Part shown: positions 6,898 through 13,872 of the stretch, in pieces
Position numbering within the stretch: the stretch's first letter is position 1
How the letters are laid out: each line of letters starts with the position of its first letter
Assembly (NCBI GenBank): GCA_012517815.1
Contig: JAAYUF010000160.1
Location: 1 to 40,688, forward strand
Source of the DNA: Clostridiales bacterium
Lineage (GTDB): Bacteria > Bacillota > Clostridia > Christensenellales > Aristaeellaceae
DNA: 40,688 nucleotides
Direction: 5' to 3'
Made by a program: the position numbers and the translations under genes
The notes under the pieces: model-generated
Told to the model about the DNA's origin: nothing
The model's input: the letters and a program-made list of their open reading frames with translations, nothing else
The model's database searches: none

Positions 6898-8519
6898 AGA
6901 AGCAAGCATGGCTGATCCTTAGCCTGATCACCGTCGTGGCCGGCCTCGCGCTGAGCCTGACGAACCTGGTGACCGCCGGCCCCATCGCGGAACAGAAACT
7001 GCTGGCCAGCAACGCCGCGCGCGCGGCGGTTTTCCATGACGCGGACGGTTTTGAGGCAATGCCGGTGGAAGAAGGCAGCAAGGTGGACAGCGTGTATGCC
7101 GCCACCAAGGGCGGGCAAACGGTCGGCCATGTGTTGCAGACGACCGTGACCGGCTACGGCGGGCCCATCGAGATTGTCATGGGCATTGATACGCAAGGCG
7201 CGATCACCGGCCTTTCGGTAGGGGGCAGCAGCTTCGCCGAAACCGCGGGGCTTGGCACGCGCACGCGCGATCCGGAGTTTACCGACCAGTTCGTCGGTCT
7301 GAAAGCCGCCCCCAAGCTTAAGCAGAACATCGATGCCATCAGCGGCGCCACCATCAGTTCCACCGCCGTCGCCAACGGCGCGAACCGGCTGTACCAGTAC
7401 TGGCAGCGCCTCACGGGCGCCGCGCAGGCAACGGAAGCCCCGCAGGAAACCGTCGCCCCCGCCAGCGTGAAAACCGTGACGGTCGCCGGCTACGGCGGTG
7501 ATTTTGACGTGACCGTCAGCCTGGACGCGGACGGCGCCGTTCGGAACGTGCAGATCGGCGGGGCCGGCTTCAACGAAACCGAGGGGTTTGGCGCGCAGGC
7601 GCTCGAAGCGGATTTCCGCAACCAGTTCAGGGGCAAGCGCGGCCCGCTGGCTTACGGGGACGGGATCGACGCCATCGCCGGCGCGACCATCACCTCCAAC
7701 GCCGTGCTCAAGGCCATCAACGAAGCGTTGGGCGGCACGCCCGCCGCAGACACGCAGCAGGATGAGGCCGCTAAAACCGGCGAAACCGGGGACGGCGCCG
7801 CAGGAACCGCCGCGACAGCCGCGCCGGCCGCCGGGGACGGGCTGGTCCTGCTGGATGCGCCCGACGCGAACGGCGCGGTGATGATCTACACCGAAACCGT
7901 GCGGGGATTCGCCGACGAGATCGTCGTGAAAGTCGGGCTGGATGGCGACGACGCCATCGTTTCGCTCGTCATCGGCGGCCCGCGGTTTGCGGAAACGGAG
8001 TATTTGGGGGCGCAGGTGCAAACCAACCAGTTCCGCAACCAGTTTCTGGGCAAATCCGGCCAGCTGGCTTACGGGACTGATGTGGACGCCGTCGCAGGCG
8101 CAACCGTTACCTCCGACGCCGTGCTCGGCGCCATCAACAACGCCCTGCGGCACGGCAAGACCGAAACCGACGCGGCGCTTAATACCGTCAGCGTCCAGCG
8201 GCTGGATACGCCCGACGCGAACGGCGCCGTTACAATCTGCACCGATACCGTGAAGGGCTTTGCCAACGAGATCGTCGTCACCGTCGGGCTGGACGCCGCC
8301 AACACCGTCGTATCCCTGACCGTCGGCGGCCCGCATTTTTCCGAAACGGAGTATTACGGCGCGCAGGCGCAGACCAACGCGTTCCGGAGCCAGTTCATCG
8401 GCAAGACGGGCCCGTTTGTGTACGGCGAAGGCGTGGACGCCATCGCGGGCGCGACCGTCACCTCCAACGCCGTCTTGCAGGCGGTCAACGACTGTCTGGC
8501 GCAGGCCCTGCAGCCCTGA
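6894..8519 (+). CDS. Membrane-anchored protein with four FMN-binding domains (RnfG-like)
   Basis: The product is 541 residues from a GTG that overlaps the previous stop. An N-terminal membrane helix (about 6-28) with the RnfG-like segment TAGPIAEQKLLASNAARAAVF is followed by four FMN-binding domains. Their flavinylation motifs are SGAT (Thr153), AGAT (Thr265), AGAT (Thr404) and AGAT (Thr521), each in D-A-(I/V)-x-G-A-T-x-(S/T)-S context. Low-complexity Ala/Thr/Gly linkers lie near 172-192 and 284-314. Domains 3 and 4 are much more alike than the rest (DAPDANGAV.IYTETV.GFA.EIVV), so they arose by recent duplication. ApbE (3480-4571) would load the FMNs. Likely role: an extracytosolic multi-flavin electron conduit. 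Confidence 0.93.
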   Translation: MKKQAWLILSLITVVAGLALSLTNLVTAGPIAEQKLLASNAARAAVFHDADGFEAMPVEEGSKVDSVYAATKGGQTVGHVLQTTVTGYGGPIEIVMGIDTQGAITGLSVGGSSFAETAGLGTRTRDPEFTDQFVGLKAAPKLKQNIDAISGATISSTAVANGANRLYQYWQRLTGAAQATEAPQETVAPASVKTVTVAGYGGDFDVTVSLDADGAVRNVQIGGAGFNETEGFGAQALEADFRNQFRGKRGPLAYGDGIDAIAGATITSNAVLKAINEALGGTPAADTQQDEAAKTGETGDGAAGTAATAAPAAGDGLVLLDAPDANGAVMIYTETVRGFADEIVVKVGLDGDDAIVSLVIGGPRFAETEYLGAQVQTNQFRNQFLGKSGQLAYGTDVDAVAGATVTSDAVLGAINNALRHGKTETDAALNTVSVQRLDTPDANGAVTICTDTVKGFANEIVVTVGLDAANTVVSLTVGGPHFSETEYYGAQAQTNAFRSQFIGKTGPFVYGEGVDAIAGATVTSNAVLQAVNDCLAQALQP

Positions 8520-9116
8520 CCGGCGACCTTGCCGGCTTTGAGCTTGGGCCGGGAGTGCTCCCGGCGGCCCTGACCGGCGAGCGCCGCGGAAACCAGCTTC
8601 CCGGAGCACGGGCTTGCGGCCTGCCCCTGCGGGGACGAGCGGCCGGTTCCTTCGGGATGCCTTCAACGGCGCCCGAAGCATTCGGCATACGGCGATCGGT
8701 TCCTTGCCGGAGGAGGCGCATGCCGTAACCCGGCCTGGGACGGGGCTGGGTTGGTGCGGCTTGACAACCGCACGAACGCTCCCGGGCGGTTGCGAGGCTG
8801 TCGCCGTGCCGAGCCTCCGTTTACCGGCGGCGCAATTCTGGATTTGGGGATGCCCGGTTACCGCGCAGCCCGACAATGCCGCCGGGATCCCGGCCGTGCG
8901 CGGAAAACCGGAATGGCGCGGGGCGCGCCGCGCCCAGGGCGGGATGGCCGGGCCTGTGGAAATCGGGCGCCCGGAGCCGGCAGCCGTCGCGGGCGCGCCG
9001 CGACGGCGGAGCGCGCAGGACAAGCATTCCGTGCGCGCCCGAAGCATTCGGCGGAAAACGAAAAAGCCTCCGGCTGAAACGCCGCACGCGGATCGGGTGC
9101 TTTCGGTCGCGGCGGG
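8520..9116. other. GC-rich intergenic region with short repeats, no gene recognised
   Basis: This stretch lies between convergent genes (FMN operon and MarR). The open frames across it are shadows without homology or good starts. Just after the FMN gene are small hairpins (CCGGC/GCCGG near 8521-8536, and GGCCGGGAG/CTCCCGGC near 8549-8566). An 18-bp sequence, GCGCCCGAAGCATTCGGC, which can itself fold, occurs at 8669-8686 and again at 9035-9052. A weak AGCC-GGA-GGCT plus U5 hairpin near 9063-9075 may end the MarR transcript. Otherwise I see nothing. Confidence 0.5.
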
Positions 9117-9593
9117 TCAGTCCTGGGCTTTGAGGAGCGTTGAACCCATCACCTCGTTGATGGTTCTCAGGCTTTCGTCCACAGCCCTGAGTTGGGTCGT
9201 GCTCAGGTCGGAAGCCCATTCCCCCACCAGCAGGCGCATTTTTTCGCGGATCTCCCGCAGCCGCTCCGTGCCGGAGGGGCAGATGCTTACGTTGACCATC
9301 CGCCGGTCGCTGTCGTCCCGCTTGCGTTCCACAAAGCCGTCCGCAATCAGCCGGTCGATCAGCGGCGTCAGGTTCGGTTTGGCAATTCCCAGCTTGTGAG
9401 AGATTTCGCTGACGTTCATGCTGCCGTTGTCCTGCAGCATCGCCATCACCTGCACGTGCGAAAGCGGCACGTTGAACTCCCGCTGGATCACATCCATGTG
9501 CAGCAGGCGCTTGCGGAAAACGGGCAGCACCAAGAACAGGTTGTGCGCCACGCTGTCGATCAGGGTTTCCTTGGCGACGTGGCTGCGCGGCAT
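9117..9593 (-). CDS. MarR-family transcriptional regulator
   Basis: The product is 158 residues. The winged-helix core is clear: LSHVQVMAMLQDNGSMNVSEISHKLGIAKPNLTPLIDRLIADGFVERKRDDSDRRMVNVSICPSG, with the typical DxRxxxVxLTxxG wing. Flanking helices provide dimerisation. The ATG at 9591-9593 is chosen because GAGGGGGGG precedes it. The gene is divergent from the motor-like cluster and has its own consensus promoter with a 25-bp inverted repeat centred on the -10 box, implying self-repression. The ligand is unknown; targets could include the divergent genes. Confidence 0.92.
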   Translation of the reverse strand: MPRSHVAKETLIDSVAHNLFLVLPVFRKRLLHMDVIQREFNVPLSHVQVMAMLQDNGSMNVSEISHKLGIAKPNLTPLIDRLIADGFVERKRDDSDRRMVNVSICPSGTERLREIREKMRLLVGEWASDLSTTQLRAVDESLRTINEVMGSTLLKAQD

Positions 9594-9664
9594 CCGACAT
9601 CCCCCCCTCACGCAAGTCAAGTTCTGTTCACTTCTCAAACGCTCGGGCCGATATGGGAATAAGA

Positions 9665-9703
9665 TACAATACATATTATAAACATTGTACGGGTGTTTAG
9701 CAA
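9665..9703 (-). promoter_or_regulatory. marR promoter with likely operator
   Basis: On the minus strand TTGCTA (9698-9703), 17 bases, and a perfect TATAAT (9675-9680). The -10 box lies inside an imperfect inverted repeat at 9665-9689 with matching outer arms TACAAT and ATTGTA. A MarR dimer bound there would block its own promoter. Confidence 0.75.
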
Positions 9704-9793
9704 GAGAAATCTAATAAGTAACCGTCGCCAGGGAAAATATTTTCATTTCGATGCGGGCTCAGCTGTAAAATCCGAAGGAATCGTGGCGGGAAG

Positions 9794-9822
9794 TTTACAA
9801 GGTGTGAAAAAAGTGTTAAGAT
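9794..9822 (+). promoter_or_regulatory. Promoter for the motor-like cluster
   Basis: TTTACA (9794-9799), 17 bases, TAAGAT (9817-9822), about 40 bases before the ATG at 9862. It lies about 90 bases from the divergent marR promoter. Confidence 0.7.
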
Positions 9823-9861
9823 GAAGATCAAAATCATCGCAGGAACAGGTGGTGCTGGGGT

Positions 9862-11208
9862 ATGACAAACGAGCTGGTGGCACGCGTGGTCGACGGGTTA
9901 TCCGGCACGCTGGTATACGCGGCGATTGCGCTGGTATCGCTGGCGGGCATTCTCAAATGCATCTATCCCGTGTTGCGCAACAGCGCGCTGCTCAACCGCG
10001 CGGTGATGAAGCTGGAGCGCAGCGCCGTGAACAGTGAGCGCCCGATCTGGCGGGAGGCGCGTTTTTTAGGCCGCGCGCTCCGGCCGGACTGGCAGCATTT
10101 CCTGCTCAACGCCGGGCAGCTTGATCTGCGCGGCATGCCCTGCAACACGCAGGAATACATCAACGAGGACACCGTCATCTACAATCCCGGCCACGCGCAG
10201 CTTGCGGAGCTGATCCCAAGCCTGCTGACGTCGCTTGGCATCCTGGGCACGTTCATCGGCCTGATGGGCGGCCTGACCAACCTGGACCTGACCGACGCCG
10301 CCAAAACCATCGGGAGCATCCCAACGCTCCTGTCCGGCATGCGTTTCGCATTTGCCACCTCGGTGGCGGGCATTTCGTGTTCGCTTGCGTTCAACATGGT
10401 CAACCGCATCGCCATCGGCCACGCGTTCAAGGCGCTGGACTCCTTTGACGAGGCGTTTTACGAGCTGGCCATGCCGCGCCCCCTCGACCCGGAAGTGCAG
10501 ATGATCTGCCAAAAGCAGGACGACGAGCTCAACATCCAGCGCGCCGCCGACCAGGTGAGCAGCCAGATGGCGGGCGCGGTGGAGATGGCGGTCAGCCGGG
10601 CGGTGCACCCGCTGACGATGTCGCTGGATAACTTCATTCAGGGCGTATCCCGGGAACAGGTGGAGGGCGTGCAACGCATCGTCGGGCAGTTCCTCCACCA
10701 GATGAACGCCGCCATGAACGGACAGCTGAGCGCGCTGGCGGACACGCTGGCCGTGCTCAACCAGAATCAGGCGGCCACGCAGCAGAATCTCCAACGGACG
10801 CTCAAGGTGGCCGAGTCGCTGGCGGAGGACGCCAAGCGGATTCAGCGCAGCAGCCAGGAGTACGCCAACTCGCTGGACAGCGAAGCGCAAACCATATCCC
10901 GGCAAAAACAGGACGAACTGCTCCTGCTGCTCAAGGAATCGGTTCATCAGCAGGAAGCGCTTGCCCGCAGCATGAACGGCATGCAGGCCAGCATGCTGGA
11001 TACCCTGCGCGAAGTGGAAAGCCGCACGCGCCTGATGGGCGCGCAGGGCGATTTTTCCGCCCGTGCCCAGGAGCTGACCGAGGCCCTCCGCCAGACCCGC
11101 GAAACGCTGGAAAAGCTGGGCGACAAGCTGGAGGTTTCAAGGGATGAGCCTGGCCTGCGCCTGAAAAACAAGGGTCGCAAGCTGGCCGGGACGACGGGAG
11201 GCGCGTAA
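9862..11208 (+). CDS. MotA/TolQ/ExbB-type ion channel protein, ZorA-like
   Basis: The product is 448 residues. Three membrane helices are visible at about 17-36, 115-137 and 160-181; the second and third carry the family core LIPSLLTSLGILGTFIGLMGGL and GMRFAFATSVAGISCSLAFNMVNRI. From about 200 to 430 the protein is a long, Gln-rich, predicted coiled-coil cytoplasmic tail, the hallmark of ZorA rather than of flagellar MotA or TolQ. Such proteins form a pentameric channel around a dimer of the MotB/ZorB-like partner and couple ion flow to rotation. The partner is the next gene, one base downstream. No flagellar or Tol genes are present, and no ZorC, ZorD or ZorE follows. Confidence 0.85.
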   Translation: MTNELVARVVDGLSGTLVYAAIALVSLAGILKCIYPVLRNSALLNRAVMKLERSAVNSERPIWREARFLGRALRPDWQHFLLNAGQLDLRGMPCNTQEYINEDTVIYNPGHAQLAELIPSLLTSLGILGTFIGLMGGLTNLDLTDAAKTIGSIPTLLSGMRFAFATSVAGISCSLAFNMVNRIAIGHAFKALDSFDEAFYELAMPRPLDPEVQMICQKQDDELNIQRAADQVSSQMAGAVEMAVSRAVHPLTMSLDNFIQGVSREQVEGVQRIVGQFLHQMNAAMNGQLSALADTLAVLNQNQAATQQNLQRTLKVAESLAEDAKRIQRSSQEYANSLDSEAQTISRQKQDELLLLLKESVHQQEALARSMNGMQASMLDTLREVESRTRLMGAQGDFSARAQELTEALRQTRETLEKLGDKLEVSRDEPGLRLKNKGRKLAGTTGGA

Positions 11209-11209
11209 C

Positions 11210-12253
11210 ATGACGACGCGCAGGGCGGCATCCCGGCGACGCTCCGGACGTGTGGACAGCGGCGCGGCATGGATATCCTACTCGGACATGATGGCCGCGC
11301 TGCTGCTGGTGTTCGTGCTGGTGCTGTGCTACAGCGTGTTCCAGTATTTTGCCATGCTGGAATCCAAAACCGCCGAGCTGGAGGAAAAAGGCCAACTGCT
11401 GAGCACCCAGGAGCAGCAGCTGGCCCAGCAGAAGGATCAGCTGGACGCGCAGCAGTCCCAGCTTCAGTCCAAACAGAACGATCTCAACAACGCCCTTACC
11501 GCGCTGCAGGAGCAGCAATCCCTGCTCAACACGCAAAGCACGACGCTTTCCGAGCAGGAGGCGACCATCAGCGCGGCGCAATCGACGCTGCAGGAGAAAG
11601 AAAACGCGCTGGCCGCGGCGCAAAGCCAGCTGGCGGATCAGCAGGTGCGGCTGTTCGCGGCGACCGAGCTTCTGCGTACCCAGCAAACCGCGATGGACAC
11701 GCAGCAGCAGAAGCTGGACGAGCTGGTGGGCGTGCGCACGCAGATCATCCGGGAACTGGGCGACGCGCTTACCTCCGCCAACCTCAAGGCGTCCGTGGAT
11801 AAAAACACCGGCGACATCGTGCTGGAAAGCTCCGTCTTTTTCGACGTAGGCAAGTACGATATCAAGGAGACGGGCAAGAAACTCCTCAACGAGTTCATCC
11901 CGCTGTACCTCTCGGTGCTGCTTCGGGACGAGTACGCCAGCTATCTGGGCGAGATCATCATCGAAGGCCACACGGACACGCAGGGCACCTACCTGAACAA
12001 TCTGGAGCTGTCGCAGGATCGCGCGCTGTCGGTCGCCACCTACTGCCTCCAGATGGACGGGCTGACCCAAAAACAGCGCGATCAGCTCCGCGAGCTGCTG
12101 ACCGCCAAGGGGCGCAGCTATTCCGACCCGATTTACAACAGCGACGGAAGCATCGATATGGATAACTCCCGCCGCGTGGAATTCAAGTTCCGCCTGAAGG
12201 ACAGCGAAATGATCGACGAACTGCGCACGGTGCTCAACGCCGGCGCGCAGTAG
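11210..12253 (+). CDS. MotB/ZorB-like stator protein with coiled coil and OmpA peptidoglycan-binding domain
   Basis: The product is 347 residues. A basic N-terminus is followed by one membrane helix (about 20-47) that begins AWISYSDMMAALLLVFVLVL; Asp26 is the expected proton- or sodium-binding residue of the MotB/ZorB family. Residues about 50-150 are a Gln-rich heptad coiled coil (QLLSTQEQQLAQQKDQLD and similar). The C-terminal OmpA-like domain has VFFDVGKYDIKETGKKLLNEF and IIIEGHTDTQGTYLNNLELSQDRALSVATY, the peptidoglycan-binding signature. The unusually long coil would hold the OmpA domain far from the membrane. ATG 11210-11212 follows GGGAGG. Paired with the upstream channel protein. Confidence 0.9.
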   Translation: MTTRRAASRRRSGRVDSGAAWISYSDMMAALLLVFVLVLCYSVFQYFAMLESKTAELEEKGQLLSTQEQQLAQQKDQLDAQQSQLQSKQNDLNNALTALQEQQSLLNTQSTTLSEQEATISAAQSTLQEKENALAAAQSQLADQQVRLFAATELLRTQQTAMDTQQQKLDELVGVRTQIIRELGDALTSANLKASVDKNTGDIVLESSVFFDVGKYDIKETGKKLLNEFIPLYLSVLLRDEYASYLGEIIIEGHTDTQGTYLNNLELSQDRALSVATYCLQMDGLTQKQRDQLRELLTAKGRSYSDPIYNSDGSIDMDNSRRVEFKFRLKDSEMIDELRTVLNAGAQ

Positions 12254-12272
12254 CACGGGGAGGTCGAACGGT

Positions 12273-12764
12273 TTGCGCATCCTCAAGGGCCTGATGTTTA
12301 TCATGCTGGCGCTGGTGGTGCTGGCGCTGGGCATCTTCGCGTACTTTTTCGCCACGGCGAAGGTGACCGTCGAGCGCTACGACGCGCAGGGCGTGCCGGC
12401 CAGCGCTTATCCGGAGCAGTTTGCACAGATACAGCAGCAGGTGGCGCAGCAGACCTTCGAAGGCACGCTGTTCCAGACCAGGGTATCCGGCTCCGCCGAC
12501 GCGTACGCCTTCATCACCTTCACGCTGGAAGTGAACAACCAGTGCCTGGTGCCCATCGATATGGTGGAGGTGCAGGTGGTGCCGGATCCCAGCGACGTGC
12601 TGCAGCTGGGGGACCGCGAGGTTCACTCGCTGGGCGTGAAAACCAAAGGCTACATCAACGCCACCATCCTGACCGCGAAGGACAGCCATTCCATCCGCGA
12701 GCTCATCCTGACCTACTATGTCTGGGGCGTGAGTTTTTCCTTGCGCAGGACGTTCGGCGCGTAG
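12273..12764 (+). CDS. Unrecognised membrane-anchored partner of the motor-like pair
   Basis: The product is 163 residues from a TTG start (12273-12275) preceded by GGGGAGGT at good spacing. A single N-terminal membrane helix (about 6-28) leads to an extracytosolic domain of about 130 residues. It alternates short beta-like segments (AYAFITFTLEVNNQCLVPIDMVEVQVVP, GYINATILTAKDSHSIRELILTYYVWGVSFSLRRTF), reminiscent of immunoglobulin-like or LEA14-like sandwich domains; that is an impression only. It starts 19 bp after the stator gene, so it should be co-transcribed and may be a third component in the cell envelope. I do not recognise the family. Confidence 0.7.
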   Translation: MRILKGLMFIMLALVVLALGIFAYFFATAKVTVERYDAQGVPASAYPEQFAQIQQQVAQQTFEGTLFQTRVSGSADAYAFITFTLEVNNQCLVPIDMVEVQVVPDPSDVLQLGDREVHSLGVKTKGYINATILTAKDSHSIRELILTYYVWGVSFSLRRTFGA

Positions 12765-12978
12765 CAGGCAACCGGGTTCACCCTGTCCGGCGGGGCTTTT
12801 GCCGCCAGGTCACGGACGCCCACGGGAACGGTTCGCGCTTGGCCAGGGGAAGCCAGCGCGCGCCCGGCAGACCGGAGCATTGGGCCCTGAGATGCGCCCG
12901 ACAACCTATCGCAGCGTAGCCCGCGCCTATCGGGAGCATAGCCGGGCGACAGCCGGAAGAATCGCCGGGCAGCAGAAA

Positions 12979-13175
12979 AGGCGCCGCAGTCGCGGCGCCT
13001 TTTGGCCGTCCAAGAACCCATGCAATCCGTAGTGTCGCTCGCCTCATAGCCCTTCGGGCTGTTCGCTCGCTTTGGCATAAGGCTTTGCCCCTAACCCCGC
13101 AAGGGTTTCGCCCTTGACCCATTCCGCTGCGGCGAGGGTTTTTCGACAGTCTGAGGCGCCGCAGTCGCGGCGCCT
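12979..13175 (-). repeat. MITE-like repeat element, copy 2 (with flanking palindromes)
   Basis: A 153-bp core (13001-13153) is framed by two identical 22-bp palindromes at 12979-13000 and 13154-13175 (core GGCGCCGCAGTCGCGGCGCC). Read on the minus strand the core begins GACTGTCGAAAAACCC and contains CGCCGCAGCGG, TGGGTCAAGGGCGAAACCC, TTGCGGGGTT and GCCAAAGCGAGCGAACAGCC, all shared with copy 1. Terminal inverted repeats are present but more decayed. The palindrome at 12979-13000 is flanked by AAAA and TTTT and is a good bidirectional terminator for the motor cluster. The palindrome sequence is unrelated to that of copy 1. Confidence 0.8.
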
Positions 13176-13209
13176 GATTCCGTATCCGAGGAACCGCGAA
13201 ACCCCGTTC

Positions 13210-13254
13210 AGGCAGGGCGCGCGTATCCTGTCAGAAGACGCGCGCGCCCTGCCT
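13210..13254 (-). terminator. Terminator-like hairpin after the GNAT gene
   Basis: AGGCAGGGCGCGCGT (13210-13224) pairs with the complementary arm at 13238-13254 around a 13-base loop, about 50 bases past the GNAT stop. No long U-tract follows on the minus strand. Confidence 0.5.
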
Positions 13255-13303
13255 CCAATACGGCAGGCAAGACGCCGGGCAGCCCGCCCGCTTCCGTTCC
13301 GGT

Positions 13304-13816
13304 TCAGCCGCGAAGCACCGGCTTTTCCAGCAGGTAAAACAGGCCTTTGCGCCACGTCGCCTCGCCGCGTTTTTCGTAGCCGAGCCGCTCGTACATCCGA
13401 AGCGCGTGCGGGTTTTGGGAAAACGCATCCAGCCGGATGCCGGCGTATCCCTTTTCCCGCGCCAGCGCTTCCACCTCGGCCATCAGACCGCGGCCCACGC
13501 CCTGCCCTTGCGCCGCCGGGCTCACGCAAAGCCGGTGGACAATCAGCGCCGGTTCGCCGTGCCGCCATTGGGCGGAGGCGTAATCGGGGTGGCATTCCTC
13601 GTTGAGGGTTACGGCCGCGAGCGGAACCTCTTCTTCGCCCACAGCCACATGAAGCTGTCCCTTGCGCTGATCGTCCGACAGAATCGCGGGCGTGGGATAG
13701 ATATCGTCCCACTGGGGAATGCCGCGGGCGTTCATATCGTCGATCGCGTTCTGAAAAATTCCGTACACCGCCGGCAGGTCCGCAGGCGTCGCCGGCCGCA
13801 ACCGCATCCGTGCCAT
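13304..13816 (-). CDS. GNAT-family N-acetyltransferase
   Basis: The product is about 170 residues. The acetyl-CoA-binding motif A is clear: VHRLCVSPAAQGQGVGRGLMAEVEALAREKGYAGIRLDAFSQNPHALRMYERLGYEKRG, with the Q/RxxGxG/A pattern as QGQGVGRG. The substrate cannot be predicted. ATG 13814-13816 is preferred; the GTG two codons upstream falls within its GAGGTG ribosome site. The gene lies only 57 bp after rpoC and directly behind the rpoC terminator, whose U-tract touches the ribosome site, so expression probably depends on read-through of that terminator. Confidence 0.88.
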   Translation of the reverse strand: MARMRLRPATPADLPAVYGIFQNAIDDMNARGIPQWDDIYPTPAILSDDQRKGQLHVAVGEEEVPLAAVTLNEECHPDYASAQWRHGEPALIVHRLCVSPAAQGQGVGRGLMAEVEALAREKGYAGIRLDAFSQNPHALRMYERLGYEKRGEATWRKGLFYLLEKPVLRG

Positions 13817-13825
13817 AGTCACCTC

Positions 13826-13863
13826 AAAAAAGCCCGGCGGGGGAAGCGTTTCCCTCGCCGGAC
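13826..13863 (-). terminator. Intrinsic terminator of rpoBC
   Basis: Beyond the rpoC stop, on the minus strand, a stem built from GTCCGGCGAGGGAAA and its complement TTCCCCCGCCGGGC is followed by six U residues (plus-strand A-run 13826-13831). It is a strong canonical terminator. Confidence 0.85.
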
Positions 13864-13872
13864 GAAGTGGGA

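Noticed and set aside
6750-9047. A 765-codon minus-strand open frame across the FMN-domain genes
   Set aside because: It is antisense to a well-supported gene and its sequence is a shadow of high GC content; no ribosome site or family match.
9862-12253. Flagellar MotA/MotB stator
   Set aside because: The long cytoplasmic coil, long stator coil and lack of any flagellar genes fit ZorA/ZorB-like proteins better.
12716-13078. Small minus-strand frames overlapping the repeat element that share the peptide CQSERTAR in both copies
   Set aside because: The similarity follows from the repeat DNA; the frames have no ribosome site and differ in length and surroundings.
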